From the NCBI GenBank assembly GCA_025358305.1, contig JANYJZ010000041.1:62001-126000 (forward strand): a stretch of 64,000 nt of DNA, read 5' to 3'. The notes under the pieces were generated by a model. The model did not search any database, had not been told where the DNA came from, and was given only the letters and a program-made list of their open reading frames with translations. The DNA is from Ignavibacteriota bacterium (GTDB taxonomy: Bacteria; Bacteroidota; Ignavibacteria; UBA10030; SZUA-254). The stretch's first letter is position 1, and the number at the start of each line of letters is the position of its first letter. The translations under genes and the position numbers were made by a program. Below are positions 42,918 through 53,688 of this stretch, in pieces.

Positions 42918-43574
42918 GTGGCTGTCGTTGTGACCGGATTTACATCGCCGGCCCAGGAAGCGAATCTCCTTCTCACGCGCTCGGATGGTATCATCATGAG
43001 GGGCGAACTCCTCTCAGTGCGGGACACCTCCATCCTCGTCGATACGGCGATCGCCCCGCATGGCGAACAATCGTCGGCGAGCGACGTTGCGGTCGTCCCC
43101 CTGAGCCTCAGCCAGAAGGCGGTGCTCACGCGCCGGTCGAACGTCGCGAAGAGCGCACTTATCGGGTTTCTCGTCGGTGCGGTGCCGGGCGGCATCCTTG
43201 GAGAAGTTGTCAGCAGATCGAATTATTCCAACGTGAACTTCGGTATGACTGCGGGCAATGACGTTCCGGACATCGCCAAAGGTGCGGCGGTCGTCGGTGC
43301 GGGCGGAGCAGTGATCGGCACACTCGTCGGGCTTGTCACTCCGAATGGCGATGAGGAATTCGACCTTCGGGAGAAGGATCAGATCACGGCCCTCGGACGC
43401 GCGCGCGAAATACAAGGAGCGAGTGCCCGATTGGCTCCGGGCGATCCATTAGGGGGGCCACTCAACGCGGTGACGCGGAACCTCCGCCGGCGGGGCATCC
43501 CCCCTCGGGCCGGGGAAGATAAATTGGAGTTATCCCTTTGGTTTCGTATATTTTGCTGTCAAATTTCGGAATAA
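42918..43574 (+). CDS. Exported hypothetical protein with glycine-zipper-like segment
   Basis: I do not know the family. The 218-residue reading begins at GTG 42918, the only usual start codon in a frame open from 42798. The codons before it ([10 protein letters not shown]) look like the front of a signal peptide that ends at FTSPAQ, so an unusual start such as CTG, or a sequencing slip, is possible. The body has strands ([18 protein letters not shown]) and a Gly-rich membrane-like segment ([16 protein letters not shown] and [14 protein letters not shown]). The 3' end contains the asnS promoter, so its last residues may not be conserved. Confidence 0.55.
   Translation: MAVVVTGFTSPAQEANLLLTRSDGIIMRGELLSVRDTSILVDTAIAPHGEQSSASDVAVVPLSLSQKAVLTRRSNVAKSALIGFLVGAVPGGILGEVVSRSNYSNVNFGMTAGNDVPDIAKGAAVVGAGGAVIGTLVGLVTPNGDEEFDLREKDQITALGRAREIQGASARLAPGDPLGGPLNAVTRNLRRRGIPPRAGEDKLELSLWFRIFCCQISE
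43524..43552 (+). promoter_or_regulatory. Promoter of asnS
   Basis: TTGGAG (43524-43529) and TATATT (43547-43552) are 17 bases apart. The ATG lies 27 bases beyond the -10, with no Shine-Dalgarno. Confidence 0.55.
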
Positions 43575-43579
43575 TCCCT

Positions 43580-44875
<1,296 letters not shown>

Positions 44876-44891
44876 CGATCGCCCCCCCCCG

Positions 44892-45812
44892 ATGCTCACC
44901 GCCGCGAAGCTCCGCAAGCAGTTCGGGCCTGTCCTCGCCGTCAACGACGTCTCTCTTGAGTCGGCCCCGGGGAGGATCCTCGGCGTCCTTGGACCCAACG
45001 GCGCGGGCAAGACCACGACGATCCGGATGATCCTCAACATCATCGAGCCCGACGGCGGGACCGTGCACTTCGACGGCGTCGCGTTCAGCGAAGCGGTCCG
45101 GAACCGCATCGGATACCTTCCGGAGGAGCGCGGGCTCTACCGGAAGAACAAGCTTCTCCACGCCATCCTCTACTTCGCGAGCCTCCGGGGGGTCCACGCC
45201 GCGGAGGCGAAGCGGCGCGCCTACACGTGGCTCGAGCGTTTCAACCTCCTCTCGTACTACGACCGGAAGATCGAGGAGCTCTCGAAGGGGAACCAGCAGA
45301 AAGTGCAGTTCATCATCGCGATCCTTCACGATCCCGAGTACCTCATCCTCGACGAGCCGTTCTCCGGCCTTGACCCGTTGAACCAGATCATCCTGAAGGA
45401 CATCCTCCTTGAGCTGAAGCGTCAGGGCAAGTCGATCATCTTTTCGACCCACCAAATGGACCAGGCGGAGCGCCTCTGCGACGCGATCTGCCTCATCAAC
45501 GCGGGCAAGGTCGTCTTGGAAGGGGAGCTGAAGGAGGTGAAGCACCGGTACGGCAAGAACGCCGTCGTCCTGGAGTACGAGGGGAACGGCGCGTTCCTCT
45601 CCGGGCTCCCGTCGGTGAAGGCGGCGCATGTCTACGAGAACTACGCCGAACTCCTCCTCCACCCTGACGCGCTGCCGGACGCGATCCTCCCCGAGCTCGC
45701 CGGGAAGCTCGCCCTCAGGAAGTTCGAGGTCCTTCAGCCCTCCCTCAATGCGATCTTCCTTGAGATCGTCGGCAACGCCGGCGCGGCCGCCCGAGCGGAG
45801 AAGACCGCATGA
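44892..45812 (+). CDS. ABC transporter ATP-binding protein, NatA-like
   Basis: The 306-residue protein has Walker A GPNGAGKTTTIRM, signature ELSKGNQQKVQFI (the NatA/EcsA-type variant), Walker B YLILDEPFSGLDP and the switch His in FSTHQMDQAERLC. The C-terminal part (about 215-300) is the DUF4162 domain typical of this class. The permease gene follows with a 4-base overlap (45809-45812). The pair resembles NatAB, an exporter of sodium or other compounds; substrate is not shown by sequence. Confidence 0.92.
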   Translation: MLTAAKLRKQFGPVLAVNDVSLESAPGRILGVLGPNGAGKTTTIRMILNIIEPDGGTVHFDGVAFSEAVRNRIGYLPEERGLYRKNKLLHAILYFASLRGVHAAEAKRRAYTWLERFNLLSYYDRKIEELSKGNQQKVQFIIAILHDPEYLILDEPFSGLDPLNQIILKDILLELKRQGKSIIFSTHQMDQAERLCDAICLINAGKVVLEGELKEVKHRYGKNAVVLEYEGNGAFLSGLPSVKAAHVYENYAELLLHPDALPDAILPELAGKLALRKFEVLQPSLNAIFLEIVGNAGAAARAEKTA

Positions 45813-47053
45813 ATAAGACATTCGCCGTCGCCCGGTGGGAGTACGTCGAGAAGATCAAGTCGAAGGCGTTCCTCCTCTCGCTCGTCCTCATGCCGATCAT
45901 CATGATCGGATTCGGCGTCATCCCGACGCTCTTCGCCTCGCGCGCCGACACGGAGACCAAGGTCATCGGCATCGTCGATGCGACCGGAGAGATGACGGTG
46001 CCGCTCGCGGCCTATCTCGACGAGAACTACAAGCTCCCCGATGGGCGGCCGAACTACATCCTCAGGCCCGTCCTGATCGGTCCCGCCGCGGACCTCTCGG
46101 AGGGAAAGGCGGAGGCGGATTCGATCGTCTTCCGCGGCGAGATGGAAGGCTACCTCCTCATTCCCCCTTCGTGGGAGGAGGGGGTGGACTACAAGACGCA
46201 AAACGTCGGCAACCTCAAGGTCACCGAACGGCTCCTCGCGGCGTTCCGGGATGTCGTCGTGGAGCGGAAATTGCGGTCCCGGGGCTTTGACCCGTCGATC
46301 GTGAAGGAGCTCACGAAGCAGGTCGACATCCGCACCATCAAGATCTCGAGCAACGGTACGGAGGTCGCCTCAGGGTTCGGGGAGGTCTTCTTCACCGCGT
46401 ACGTCTTCATGATGATGATGTTCTTCCTCGTCGCGACCTCTGGACAGCTCCTGGTCCGGAGCATGCTTGAGGAGAAGTCAAACCGCGTCGTCGAGGTCCT
46501 CATGTCCTCCGCCTCCGCCAACGACCTCATGACCGGCAAGATCATCGGCTTGAGCGGCCTCGGCCTGACGCAGCTCGCATTCTGGGGGATCATCGGGACT
46601 GCGATCAGCCTCAAATTCGGATCGATCCCGATCTCGCCGCTCCACGTGGCCCTCACCCTGATCTACCTCGTCCTCGGGTATCTCCTGTACGCGGCGATCT
46701 TCGTGGCGGCCGGCGCGCCGGTCTCGACCGAACAGGAGGCCCAGCAGATCACCTCGTACCTTACGATCATCCTCGTCTTGCCGATCGCCCTGGCGATGCC
46801 CGTCCTGGAGAACCCCGGGGGGCTCATGGTGCGGATCCTGACGTTCATTCCGCTCCTGACCCCGACGATGATGGCCATCAGGATACCGGTGCAGATGCCG
46901 TCGTTGACGGAGATCCTCCTTTCCATTACGCTGCTCGGGTTCTCCGCGGCCTGCATGATGTACGCTGCGGGGAAGATCTTCCGGGCGACGATCCTCATGG
47001 TGGGAAAGCGCCCGAGTCTTTCTGAACTCTGGCGGATCATCCGGCTTCCCTAA
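45809..47053 (+). CDS. ABC-2 type permease, NatB-like
   Basis: The 414-residue protein has one N-terminal helix (residues about 21-40), a large outer domain (about 45-185) and six C-terminal helices with EEKSNRVVEVLMSSASA, the conserved EExxxR(V/I)xE motif of NatB-type permeases. It is the membrane partner of the ATPase just upstream. No regulator is adjacent. The unit ends here; the next gene has its own promoter. Confidence 0.9.
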   Translation: MNKTFAVARWEYVEKIKSKAFLLSLVLMPIIMIGFGVIPTLFASRADTETKVIGIVDATGEMTVPLAAYLDENYKLPDGRPNYILRPVLIGPAADLSEGKAEADSIVFRGEMEGYLLIPPSWEEGVDYKTQNVGNLKVTERLLAAFRDVVVERKLRSRGFDPSIVKELTKQVDIRTIKISSNGTEVASGFGEVFFTAYVFMMMMFFLVATSGQLLVRSMLEEKSNRVVEVLMSSASANDLMTGKIIGLSGLGLTQLAFWGIIGTAISLKFGSIPISPLHVALTLIYLVLGYLLYAAIFVAAGAPVSTEQEAQQITSYLTIILVLPIALAMPVLENPGGLMVRILTFIPLLTPTMMAIRIPVQMPSLTEILLSITLLGFSAACMMYAAGKIFRATILMVGKRPSLSELWRIIRLP

Positions 47054-47185
47054 TCTCGCGGCCCAACTGGCAGTGGGAATGAGGACCGGCCGCTCCTGAA
47101 AAACCCCAATGGTCGTTCGAACGGGGGGGGACGCGGGAAGAACCGGCAGGGGCAGCGAATATTTTGCCCATCGGCGGGAAAGTCG

Positions 47186-47214
47186 TTGAAAAAGAACGGA
47201 AAATTTGGTATCTT
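47186..47214 (+). promoter_or_regulatory. Promoter of the nuoJKLM unit
   Basis: TTGAAA (47186-47191) and TATCTT (47209-47214) are 17 bases apart, 29 bases before the nuoJ ATG, with no Shine-Dalgarno between. The 190-base gap before it holds no other clear feature. Confidence 0.6.
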
Positions 47215-47243
47215 GTGTCCACCAAACACAGTATGCTTCTCTC

Positions 47244-47753
47244 ATGACAGTTGATGCGATCTTGTTCTTTATCGTGGCTGCCGGAGCCGTGGCCTCCGCC
47301 GTCCTGATGATCACCGGCCAGAATCCCGTAAAAAGCGTCCTCTTTCTCATCGTTAATTTCTTCTGCCTCGCGGTTCTCTACCTCATCCTCCACGCCCAGT
47401 TCATCGCGATCATCCAGATCCTCGTCTATGCGGGAGCGATCATGGTGCTCTTCCTCTTTGTCATCATGCTCCTGAACCTCGGGACGGAGGAGAAACATGT
47501 GGACGCCCTCAATATGAAGCGTTCCGTGGCCGTCATCTTGTCGTGCATCGTCCTGTTCCTCATCCTTATCGCGATCGGGCTCCCGGCCGCCGGGACGGGC
47601 GGGCTTCCGGCGAGCGCTCTGGTGAACGGCACCGTCGAGACGATCGGGAGGGACCTCTTTCGGCAGTATCTCCTGCCGTTCGAGATCACCTCGCTTCTCC
47701 TCCTCGGCGCGATGGTGGGCGTCATCGTCCTGGCGAAGAAGCATTTTGAATAA
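47244..47753 (+). CDS. nuoJ: NADH-quinone oxidoreductase subunit J
   Basis: The 169-residue protein has five hydrophobic helices with the NuoJ core NPVKSVLFLIVNFFCLAVLY and ILVYAGAIMVLFLFVIMLLN, where the pi-bulge helix near the quinone site lies. It is part of the membrane arm of complex I. The ATG at 47244 is chosen as start because it begins directly at the first helix. nuoK follows after 15 bases. Confidence 0.95.
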   Translation: MTVDAILFFIVAAGAVASAVLMITGQNPVKSVLFLIVNFFCLAVLYLILHAQFIAIIQILVYAGAIMVLFLFVIMLLNLGTEEKHVDALNMKRSVAVILSCIVLFLILIAIGLPAAGTGGLPASALVNGTVETIGRDLFRQYLLPFEITSLLLLGAMVGVIVLAKKHFE

Positions 47754-47768
47754 TCCCGCGGACCGCCC

Positions 47769-48071
47769 ATGATCCCCCTGGAATACTATCTCTCGCTCAG
47801 CGCCGTCCTGTTCGCAACCGGCGTCATCGGCGTGCTCACCCGGCGCAACGCCATCATCGTGTTCATGTCGATCGAGCTCATGCTCAATGCCGTGAACCTC
47901 TCGCTCGTCGCGTTCAGCCAGTACCTCGGGTCGACCACCGGCCAGGTGCTCGTCTTCTTCGTCATGGCGGTCGCGGCGGCCGAGTCGGCGATCGGGCTCG
48001 CCATCATCATCGCGCTGTTCCGGAACAAGCAGACGCTCAACATCGACGAACTGAACCTCCTCAAATGGTGA
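47769..48071 (+). CDS. nuoK: NADH-quinone oxidoreductase subunit K
   Basis: The 100-residue protein has three helices and the conserved [18 protein letters not shown] with the buried Glu used in proton transfer, and a second Glu in [12 protein letters not shown]. It matches NuoK along its whole length. It is a core membrane-arm subunit of complex I. Confidence 0.97.
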   Translation: MIPLEYYLSLSAVLFATGVIGVLTRRNAIIVFMSIELMLNAVNLSLVAFSQYLGSTTGQVLVFFVMAVAAAESAIGLAIIIALFRNKQTLNIDELNLLKW

Positions 48072-48142
48072 CCCCTCACCAAGGCGGGCCCAAGGAACGC
48101 ATGACACATCTTCGTCCTGACATCATTCTCTGACCATTAGCG

Positions 48143-50095
48143 ATGCATCAATTCGTCCCGTACATCCTTCTCCTCCCGCTCATAGGGTTCCTCGTGAACG
48201 GGCTCTTCGGCAAGAAGATCGGCTCGGAGACGGCCGCCGGCTTGATCGGCGCGGGCGTCATCGGCCTGGCGTTCGTCCTGGCGGCCGTCATCGTTGGGGA
48301 GATGGCCGGGTCGCCCGCGGAGGACCGCAAGCACATCGTCACGCTCTTCCAGTGGGTCGCCGCGGGCTCGTTCTCCGTCAGCGTCGCCTACCAAGTGGAC
48401 CAGCTCTCGATGCTCATGACCCTCGTCGTCACCGGCGTCGGGTTCCTCATCCACGTCTACTCCATCGGGTACATGCACGGCGACCCCGGGTTCCGCCGGT
48501 TCTTCGCCTACATGAACCTCTTCATCTTCATGATGCTCAACCTCGTCCTCGCGGGGAACTTCCTTCTCATGTTCCTGGGATGGGAGGGGGTCGGGCTCTG
48601 CTCGTTCCTCCTCATCGGGTTCTGGCACGACCGCCCCTTCGACACCGGAGGGTACGCCCCCGGCACGGCGATGACGACCGATGCGGCGAAGAAGGCGTTC
48701 ATCGTCAATAGGATAGGGGATTTCGGGTTCCTCATCGCCATGTTCATGATCGTCGGCGCGTTCGGCACGCTCAACTTCGACGAGGTCTTCGCTCGGGCCC
48801 CGTACGTCTTCGAAGCGGGCAATGCGACGGTCTTCTGGATCACGCTCCTCTTATTCCTCGGCGCCACGGGCAAGTCGGCGCAGATCCCTCTCTTCGTGTG
48901 GCTCCCGGACGCCATGGCGGGCCCGACGCCGGTCAGCGCGCTGATCCACGCCGCGACGATGGTGACCGCGGGCGTCTACATGATCGCGCGCTGTTCGATC
49001 CTCTATGCGCTCGCCCCCGCGACGATGGAGATCGTCGCTGGTGTTGGCTTGGCGACCGCGCTCGTCGCGGCGACGATCGGGCTCGTCCAGAACGACATCA
49101 AGAAGGTCCTCGCCTATTCGACGGTGAGCCAGCTCGGGTACATGTTTCTCGCCCTTGGGGTGGGGTCGTTCACGGGCGGCGTCTTCCACGTCATGACGCA
49201 CGCGTTCTTCAAGGCGCTCCTGTTCCTCGGCGCCGGCTCCGTCATCCACGCGATGCACGACGAGCAGGACATCCAGAAGATGGGAGGCCTTGCGCCCGTC
49301 ATGCCGGTCACGTACCGGACGTTCCTCATCGCGGCCCTCGCCATCGCCGGGATCCCGCCTTTGGCGGGGTTCTTCAGCAAGGACGAGATCCTCTGGAAGG
49401 CCTTCTCCCAGGGGGGACTCGGCTACTGGGTCGTCGGCTGGATGGTCGCCGGCCTGACCGCATTCTACATGTTCCGGCTCGTCTCGCTCACCTTCGGCGG
49501 CGAAGCGCGGTGGGGCCACGACAAGCACCCGCACGAGTCTCCGAAGCTCATGACGGTGCCCCTCATGGTTCTGGCGATCCTCTCGGTCGTCGGTGGGTTC
49601 ATCGGCGTCCCGGAGAGCCTCGGCGGGTCGAACGTCATCGAACGGTGGCTGGAGCCCGTCTTCGCCCCTGCGATGGCGAAGCTCGCGTTCGTCCAGACCG
49701 GCCATGATCCGGCGGAGTATCTCCTGATGGCGCTGTCGGTCCTCATTGCCGCCGGCGGGATCGCCGGTGCGCGCTACATCTACCTCAGGCGCGCGTCGAT
49801 CGCAGATGGCATCGCCGGTCGGTTCCGGCCGTTCTACGCGCTCCTCTGGAACAAGTATTTTATCGATGAACTCTACGACGCCGTCATCGTGCGGCCGATC
49901 GCGGCCGGGTCGGACCGGCTCCTCTGGCGGTTCTTCGACATCGGCGTCATCGACGGCATGGTGAACGGGACGGCGCATCTCGTCCGGCTCGCCTCTGGCT
50001 CGCTCCGCAAGCTCCAGAGCGGGAACGCCCAGAACTACGCGTACGGCTTTCTCGTCGGCATCATTCTCGTCCTTGGCGTAATCATCTTCCGATAA
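48143..50095 (+). CDS. nuoL: NADH-quinone oxidoreductase subunit L
   Basis: The 650-residue protein is the distal antiporter-like subunit of complex I. Key parts are FLGWEGVGLCSFLLIGF with the TM5 Glu, GATGKSAQIPLFVWLPDAM with the TM7 Lys, HAATMVTAGVYM, and VMTHAFFKALLFLGAGS. The C-terminal long lateral helix and anchoring helix are present (LLWNKYFIDELYDAVIV onward). It follows nuoK after 71 bases and precedes nuoM by 4 bases. Confidence 0.97.
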   Translation: MHQFVPYILLLPLIGFLVNGLFGKKIGSETAAGLIGAGVIGLAFVLAAVIVGEMAGSPAEDRKHIVTLFQWVAAGSFSVSVAYQVDQLSMLMTLVVTGVGFLIHVYSIGYMHGDPGFRRFFAYMNLFIFMMLNLVLAGNFLLMFLGWEGVGLCSFLLIGFWHDRPFDTGGYAPGTAMTTDAAKKAFIVNRIGDFGFLIAMFMIVGAFGTLNFDEVFARAPYVFEAGNATVFWITLLLFLGATGKSAQIPLFVWLPDAMAGPTPVSALIHAATMVTAGVYMIARCSILYALAPATMEIVAGVGLATALVAATIGLVQNDIKKVLAYSTVSQLGYMFLALGVGSFTGGVFHVMTHAFFKALLFLGAGSVIHAMHDEQDIQKMGGLAPVMPVTYRTFLIAALAIAGIPPLAGFFSKDEILWKAFSQGGLGYWVVGWMVAGLTAFYMFRLVSLTFGGEARWGHDKHPHESPKLMTVPLMVLAILSVVGGFIGVPESLGGSNVIERWLEPVFAPAMAKLAFVQTGHDPAEYLLMALSVLIAAGGIAGARYIYLRRASIADGIAGRFRPFYALLWNKYFIDELYDAVIVRPIAAGSDRLLWRFFDIGVIDGMVNGTAHLVRLASGSLRKLQSGNAQNYAYGFLVGIILVLGVIIFR

Positions 50096-50099
50096 TGCT

Positions 50100-51647
50100 A
50101 TGACCGATCTTCTTCCCATCGTCCTGTTCCTGCCCTTTGCCGGGAGCCTCGTTCTGTTCGCACTGCGCGACAACGGCCGGCCGGCGGTCGTGAAGACCGT
50201 CGGATTCGCCTTCAGCGCAGCAACGTTTCTTCTCTCGCTTCTTCTCTACGCGCGGTTCGACGCCGCCAATACCGGCTATCAGTTCGTCACGAGCATCCCC
50301 TGGATCCCCTCGCTCTCCGTCTCGTTCTCGGTGGGGCTCGACGGGATCTCGCTCCTCCTCGTGCTGTTGACGACGTTCCTCACGCCGATCGCCCTGCTCT
50401 CCTCCTGGAACGCGGTGGAGAAGAAGGTCCGGCAGTACACCATGATGATCCTCCTGTTGGAGACCGGCATGCTCGGCGTCTTCTGCGCCGTCGACATGTT
50501 CCTGTTCTACGTCTTCTGGGAGGCGATGCTCATCCCGATGTACTTCATCATCGGCATCTGGGGAGGGGAGAGGCGCGTCTACGCGGCGATCAAGTTCTTC
50601 CTCTATACGATGTTCGGCAGCCTCCTCATGCTCGTCGCGATCATCGCCCTGGGGATCTACGCTTCGACGCTCCCCGGCGGGCACTTCACGACCGACCTGT
50701 CGCTCCTGAACGCGATCGGGCCGCAGATCCCCATGACCATCCAGCTCTGGATGTTCCTCGCGTTCGCCCTAAGCTTCGCGATCAAGGTCCCGCTCTTCCC
50801 GTTCCATACGTGGCTCCCCGACGCGCACGTCGAGGCCCCCACCGCCGGCAGCGTCATCCTTGCCGGCGTGCTTCTGAAGATGGGGACCTACGGGCTCGTG
50901 CGCTTCTGCGTGCCGCTGTTCCCGGCCGCCGCGACCCTCTGTGCGCCGTACATTTCCGCCCTGGCGGTGATCGGGATCGTCTACGGCGCCTTGGTCTCCA
51001 TGGTCCAGACCGACATGAAGAAGCTCGTCGCGTACTCCTCGGTGAGCCACCTCGGGTTCGTCGTTCTGGGGATCTTCGCGTTCACCGAAGCGGGCCTCCA
51101 GGGGAGCATTCTCCAGATGGTGAACCACGGCCTCTCCACCGGAGGGCTCTTCCTCCTGGTCGGCATGATCTATGAACGGCGGCACACCCGGGAGATCCGG
51201 GAGTTCGGCGGACTCGCCAAGGTGGTCCCGGTCCTCTCCGTCGTCCTGATGATCGTCACGCTCTCCTCCATCGGGCTGCCCGGTCTCAACGGGTTCGTCG
51301 GCGAGTTTCTCATCCTCCTCGGGTCGTTCAACTCCGCGGTGCTCAACCCCTGGTTCGCCATCATCGGGGCGACGGGGGTGATCTTTGCCGCGGTCTATCT
51401 CCTCTGGATGTACCAGCGCGTGATCTTCGGCAGCGTCAAGAACGAGGCGAACAGGGGCCTGCGCGACATGAGCGCGCGCGAGCTGGCGCTCATGATCCCG
51501 GTGCTCGTGTTCATCGTCTGGATCGGCGTCTATCCCGACACGTTCCTTCGCCTTAGCGCGTCGAAGACGAAGGAGCTCGTCACGATGCTCTCCCACCCGA
51601 AAGCAGCGCTGCCGCCGGTTTCGGAGCCGGTCGGACCCCAGAAATGA
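50100..51647 (+). CDS. nuoM: NADH-quinone oxidoreductase subunit M
   Basis: The 515-residue protein is the second antiporter-like subunit of complex I. It has FYVFWEAMLIPMYFIIG with the TM5 Glu, SFAIKVPLFPFHTWLPDAHVE with the TM7 Lys split over neighbouring helices, and the broken helix MVNHGLSTGGLFLLVG. Its stop overlaps the start of a CPA2 antiporter gene (51644-51647), where nuoN would usually be found. Confidence 0.97.
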   Translation: MTDLLPIVLFLPFAGSLVLFALRDNGRPAVVKTVGFAFSAATFLLSLLLYARFDAANTGYQFVTSIPWIPSLSVSFSVGLDGISLLLVLLTTFLTPIALLSSWNAVEKKVRQYTMMILLLETGMLGVFCAVDMFLFYVFWEAMLIPMYFIIGIWGGERRVYAAIKFFLYTMFGSLLMLVAIIALGIYASTLPGGHFTTDLSLLNAIGPQIPMTIQLWMFLAFALSFAIKVPLFPFHTWLPDAHVEAPTAGSVILAGVLLKMGTYGLVRFCVPLFPAAATLCAPYISALAVIGIVYGALVSMVQTDMKKLVAYSSVSHLGFVVLGIFAFTEAGLQGSILQMVNHGLSTGGLFLLVGMIYERRHTREIREFGGLAKVVPVLSVVLMIVTLSSIGLPGLNGFVGEFLILLGSFNSAVLNPWFAIIGATGVIFAAVYLLWMYQRVIFGSVKNEANRGLRDMSARELALMIPVLVFIVWIGVYPDTFLRLSASKTKELVTMLSHPKAALPPVSEPVGPQK

Positions 51648-53053
51648 TGATCGCGAAGGGGAAGGGAAGGGGCATCCTCGTCCTTCTCATCGCCACCGCT
51701 CTCCTCGTCGTGTTGGCCTGCGCGAGTGCCTGCGCCCAGGGTGCCGTTGCGCAAGGGCCAACCTCCCACCAGGACCCTGTCGCTCCGATCCTCGTCGCGC
51801 TCGGCCTCATCCTCCTGGCCGCGAAGCTTGGCGGCGAGATCTTCGAACGCTTCCGCCAGCCGTCGGTCCTGGGGGAGCTCGTCTTCGGCATCCTCCTCGG
51901 GAACATCGTCTTGGTGAACCCTTCCTGGAACTTCTTCGAGCCGCTTCGCGCCGGACAGATCACAGAGCATTGGGCCGTCGTCATCGACGCCCTGGCCCGA
52001 ATCGGCGTCATTCTCCTCCTCTTCGAGGTAGGCCTCGAATCGACCGTGAGCGAGATGCGCAAGGTCGGCCTTGCGTCGACCATCGTCGCTGCGGCCGGAG
52101 TGGTCGCTCCGTTCATCCTTGGGTACGGCGCCAGCGCCTGGTTCATCCACGAGGTCCCGGCGTCGATCCTCGCGGTCTCGCCGGGGTTCTCGATCGCGAA
52201 CATCCACATGTTCGTCGGGGCGATCCTTTGCGCGACGAGCGTTGGGATCACGGCGAGGGTCTTTCGGGATCTTGGCAAGATGCACCTTCCCGAGGCGAGG
52301 ATCATCCTCGGGGCCGCCGTCATCGACGACATCTTCGGGCTCATCATTCTCGCGGTGGTGAGCGGTCTCGTTGTGGCCGCGGAAACGGGCCGCGAGGTGA
52401 GCGTCGGCTCGCTCCTCGAGATCGGCGCCGTCGCCTTCGGGTTCCTCGCCGGGGCGATCCTCGTCGGCATCTACGCCGTTCCGCGGTATCTGTCGATCAT
52501 GGCGCGGTTTCGGACGCGCGGCGTCATGATCGTCTCGGCGCTCCTGTTCTGCTTCCTCCTCTCCTATCTCGCCAATCTGGCCGGCCTCGCGACGATCGTC
52601 GGGGCCTTCGCCGCCGGGCTCGTCCTGGAGAGGGTCCACTTCAAGGAATTCAAGGAGGAGCGTTCCCTCAACGAGCTCCTCGCTCCCGTTACGACGATTT
52701 TCGTGCCCATCTTCTTCGTCATGATGGGGATCCAGGTCCGCCTCGAATCGTTCGCCGACATGAACGTCCTCGGCATTGCGCTCGCACTGACGGCCGCCGC
52801 CGTCATCGGGAAGCAGGTCTGCGGACTCGTTGTCGGGAAGGGATACGACCGATTGAGCATCGGCATCGGGATGATCCCCCGGGGCGAGGTGGGGCTCATT
52901 TTCGCGAGCATCGGCAAGAGCCTGAACGTCATCGACGCTTCGATCTTTTCGGCCGCGGTCATCATGGTCATCCTCACGACGCTCATCACACCGCCGCTCC
53001 TCAAACTCTCCCTCCAGCGCTTTGAACGGCGAAAGCCCGGATCGAGGGCCTGA
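51644..53053 (+). CDS. Cation/proton antiporter, CPA2 (KefB/NapA) family
   Basis: The 469-residue protein has a signal-like first helix (LACASACAQ) and about twelve further helices of the CPA2 fold. It shows the family's ARIILGAAVIDDIFGLIIL with the paired Asp residues that bind the cation, GELVFGILLGNIVL, and the crossing helix FRQPSVLGEL. There is no regulatory RCK/TrkA-N or universal-stress domain. It exchanges Na+ or K+ for H+. Coupling to nuoM by start-stop overlap suggests shared expression with complex I. It is not NuoN, as no proton-antiporter-like Mrp/Nuo motifs occur. Confidence 0.92.
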   Translation: MMIAKGKGRGILVLLIATALLVVLACASACAQGAVAQGPTSHQDPVAPILVALGLILLAAKLGGEIFERFRQPSVLGELVFGILLGNIVLVNPSWNFFEPLRAGQITEHWAVVIDALARIGVILLLFEVGLESTVSEMRKVGLASTIVAAAGVVAPFILGYGASAWFIHEVPASILAVSPGFSIANIHMFVGAILCATSVGITARVFRDLGKMHLPEARIILGAAVIDDIFGLIILAVVSGLVVAAETGREVSVGSLLEIGAVAFGFLAGAILVGIYAVPRYLSIMARFRTRGVMIVSALLFCFLLSYLANLAGLATIVGAFAAGLVLERVHFKEFKEERSLNELLAPVTTIFVPIFFVMMGIQVRLESFADMNVLGIALALTAAAVIGKQVCGLVVGKGYDRLSIGIGMIPRGEVGLIFASIGKSLNVIDASIFSAAVIMVILTTLITPPLLKLSLQRFERRKPGSRA

Positions 53054-53096
53054 TTGGAAGCGTTCCAGCGCCATACTTGCCGTTTCCGGCAGCGCG

Positions 53097-53125
53097 TTAA
53101 ACCTTTTTCCCGCCAGCGCATCTAA
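53097..53125 (+). promoter_or_regulatory. Candidate ECF-type promoter before the sigma operon
   Basis: TTAAACC (53097-53103) and CATCTAA (53119-53125) are 15 bases apart, 11 bases before the sigma factor ATG. It is unlike the TTG-N17 promoters elsewhere and has the AAAC-type -35 of ECF promoters, so the sigma factor may drive its own gene. Confidence 0.5.
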
Positions 53126-53136
53126 TTCATAGCGTC

Positions 53137-53688
53137 ATGAGCGACAAGACCGACGCCGAGTTGCTGCTTTTCTTTGGAAAAGGGGACGAACAGGCTTTTA
53201 ATGAGCTGGTTCGGCGCCACCAGACGCGGGTCTACTGGGTTGCCCGACGCGTCCTAGGGACGCACGAGGACGCCGACGATATCGTCCAGGAGGTCTTCGT
53301 CCGGGCCTACGAGGCCCTCGGGAAGTTCCGGGGTGAGGCGAGCCTCTCGACGTGGCTCTACCGGATCGCGATGAATTTGTCGCTCAACGCGCTCCGGAAG
53401 AAACGGCTCCGGTCGGTGCTCCACCTTGACGAGCTGACGCAGGAACCGGAATCGGCCGGCGATGCAACCGACGAACCGCTCTTGCGCGGCGAATATGAAA
53501 CAGCACTCCGCCGGGCGGTGGAAGCGCTCCCGGAGAAGCAAAAACAGGTCTTTGTCCTCCGGTATTACGAGGAGCTCTCCTACGCGGAGATCGCCCGGAT
53601 ACTCAAGAAGTCGGAAGGCGGACTGAAGGCGAATTACTTTCACGCGGTACGCAAAATTCAACATGCGATGAAACGCGACGTGACATGA
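53137..53688 (+). CDS. ECF-family RNA polymerase sigma factor (RpoE-like)
   Basis: The 183-residue protein has region 2 (FNELVRRHQTRVYWVARRV, DADDIVQEVFVRAYEAL, STWLYRIAMNLSLNALRK) and region 4 (LPEKQKQVFVLRYYEELSY, then EIARILKKSEGGLKANYFHA as the helix-turn-helix). It overlaps the anti-sigma gene by 4 bases. No Shine-Dalgarno is seen; the leader would be very short if the candidate ECF promoter is used. Confidence 0.95.
   Translation: MSDKTDAELLLFFGKGDEQAFNELVRRHQTRVYWVARRVLGTHEDADDIVQEVFVRAYEALGKFRGEASLSTWLYRIAMNLSLNALRKKRLRSVLHLDELTQEPESAGDATDEPLLRGEYETALRRAVEALPEKQKQVFVLRYYEELSYAEIARILKKSEGGLKANYFHAVRKIQHAMKRDVT

Noticed and set aside
51644-53053. Gene after nuoM read as nuoN
   Set aside because: The sequence has the CPA2 paired-Asp motif and fold, not the Lys/Glu helices of NuoN.
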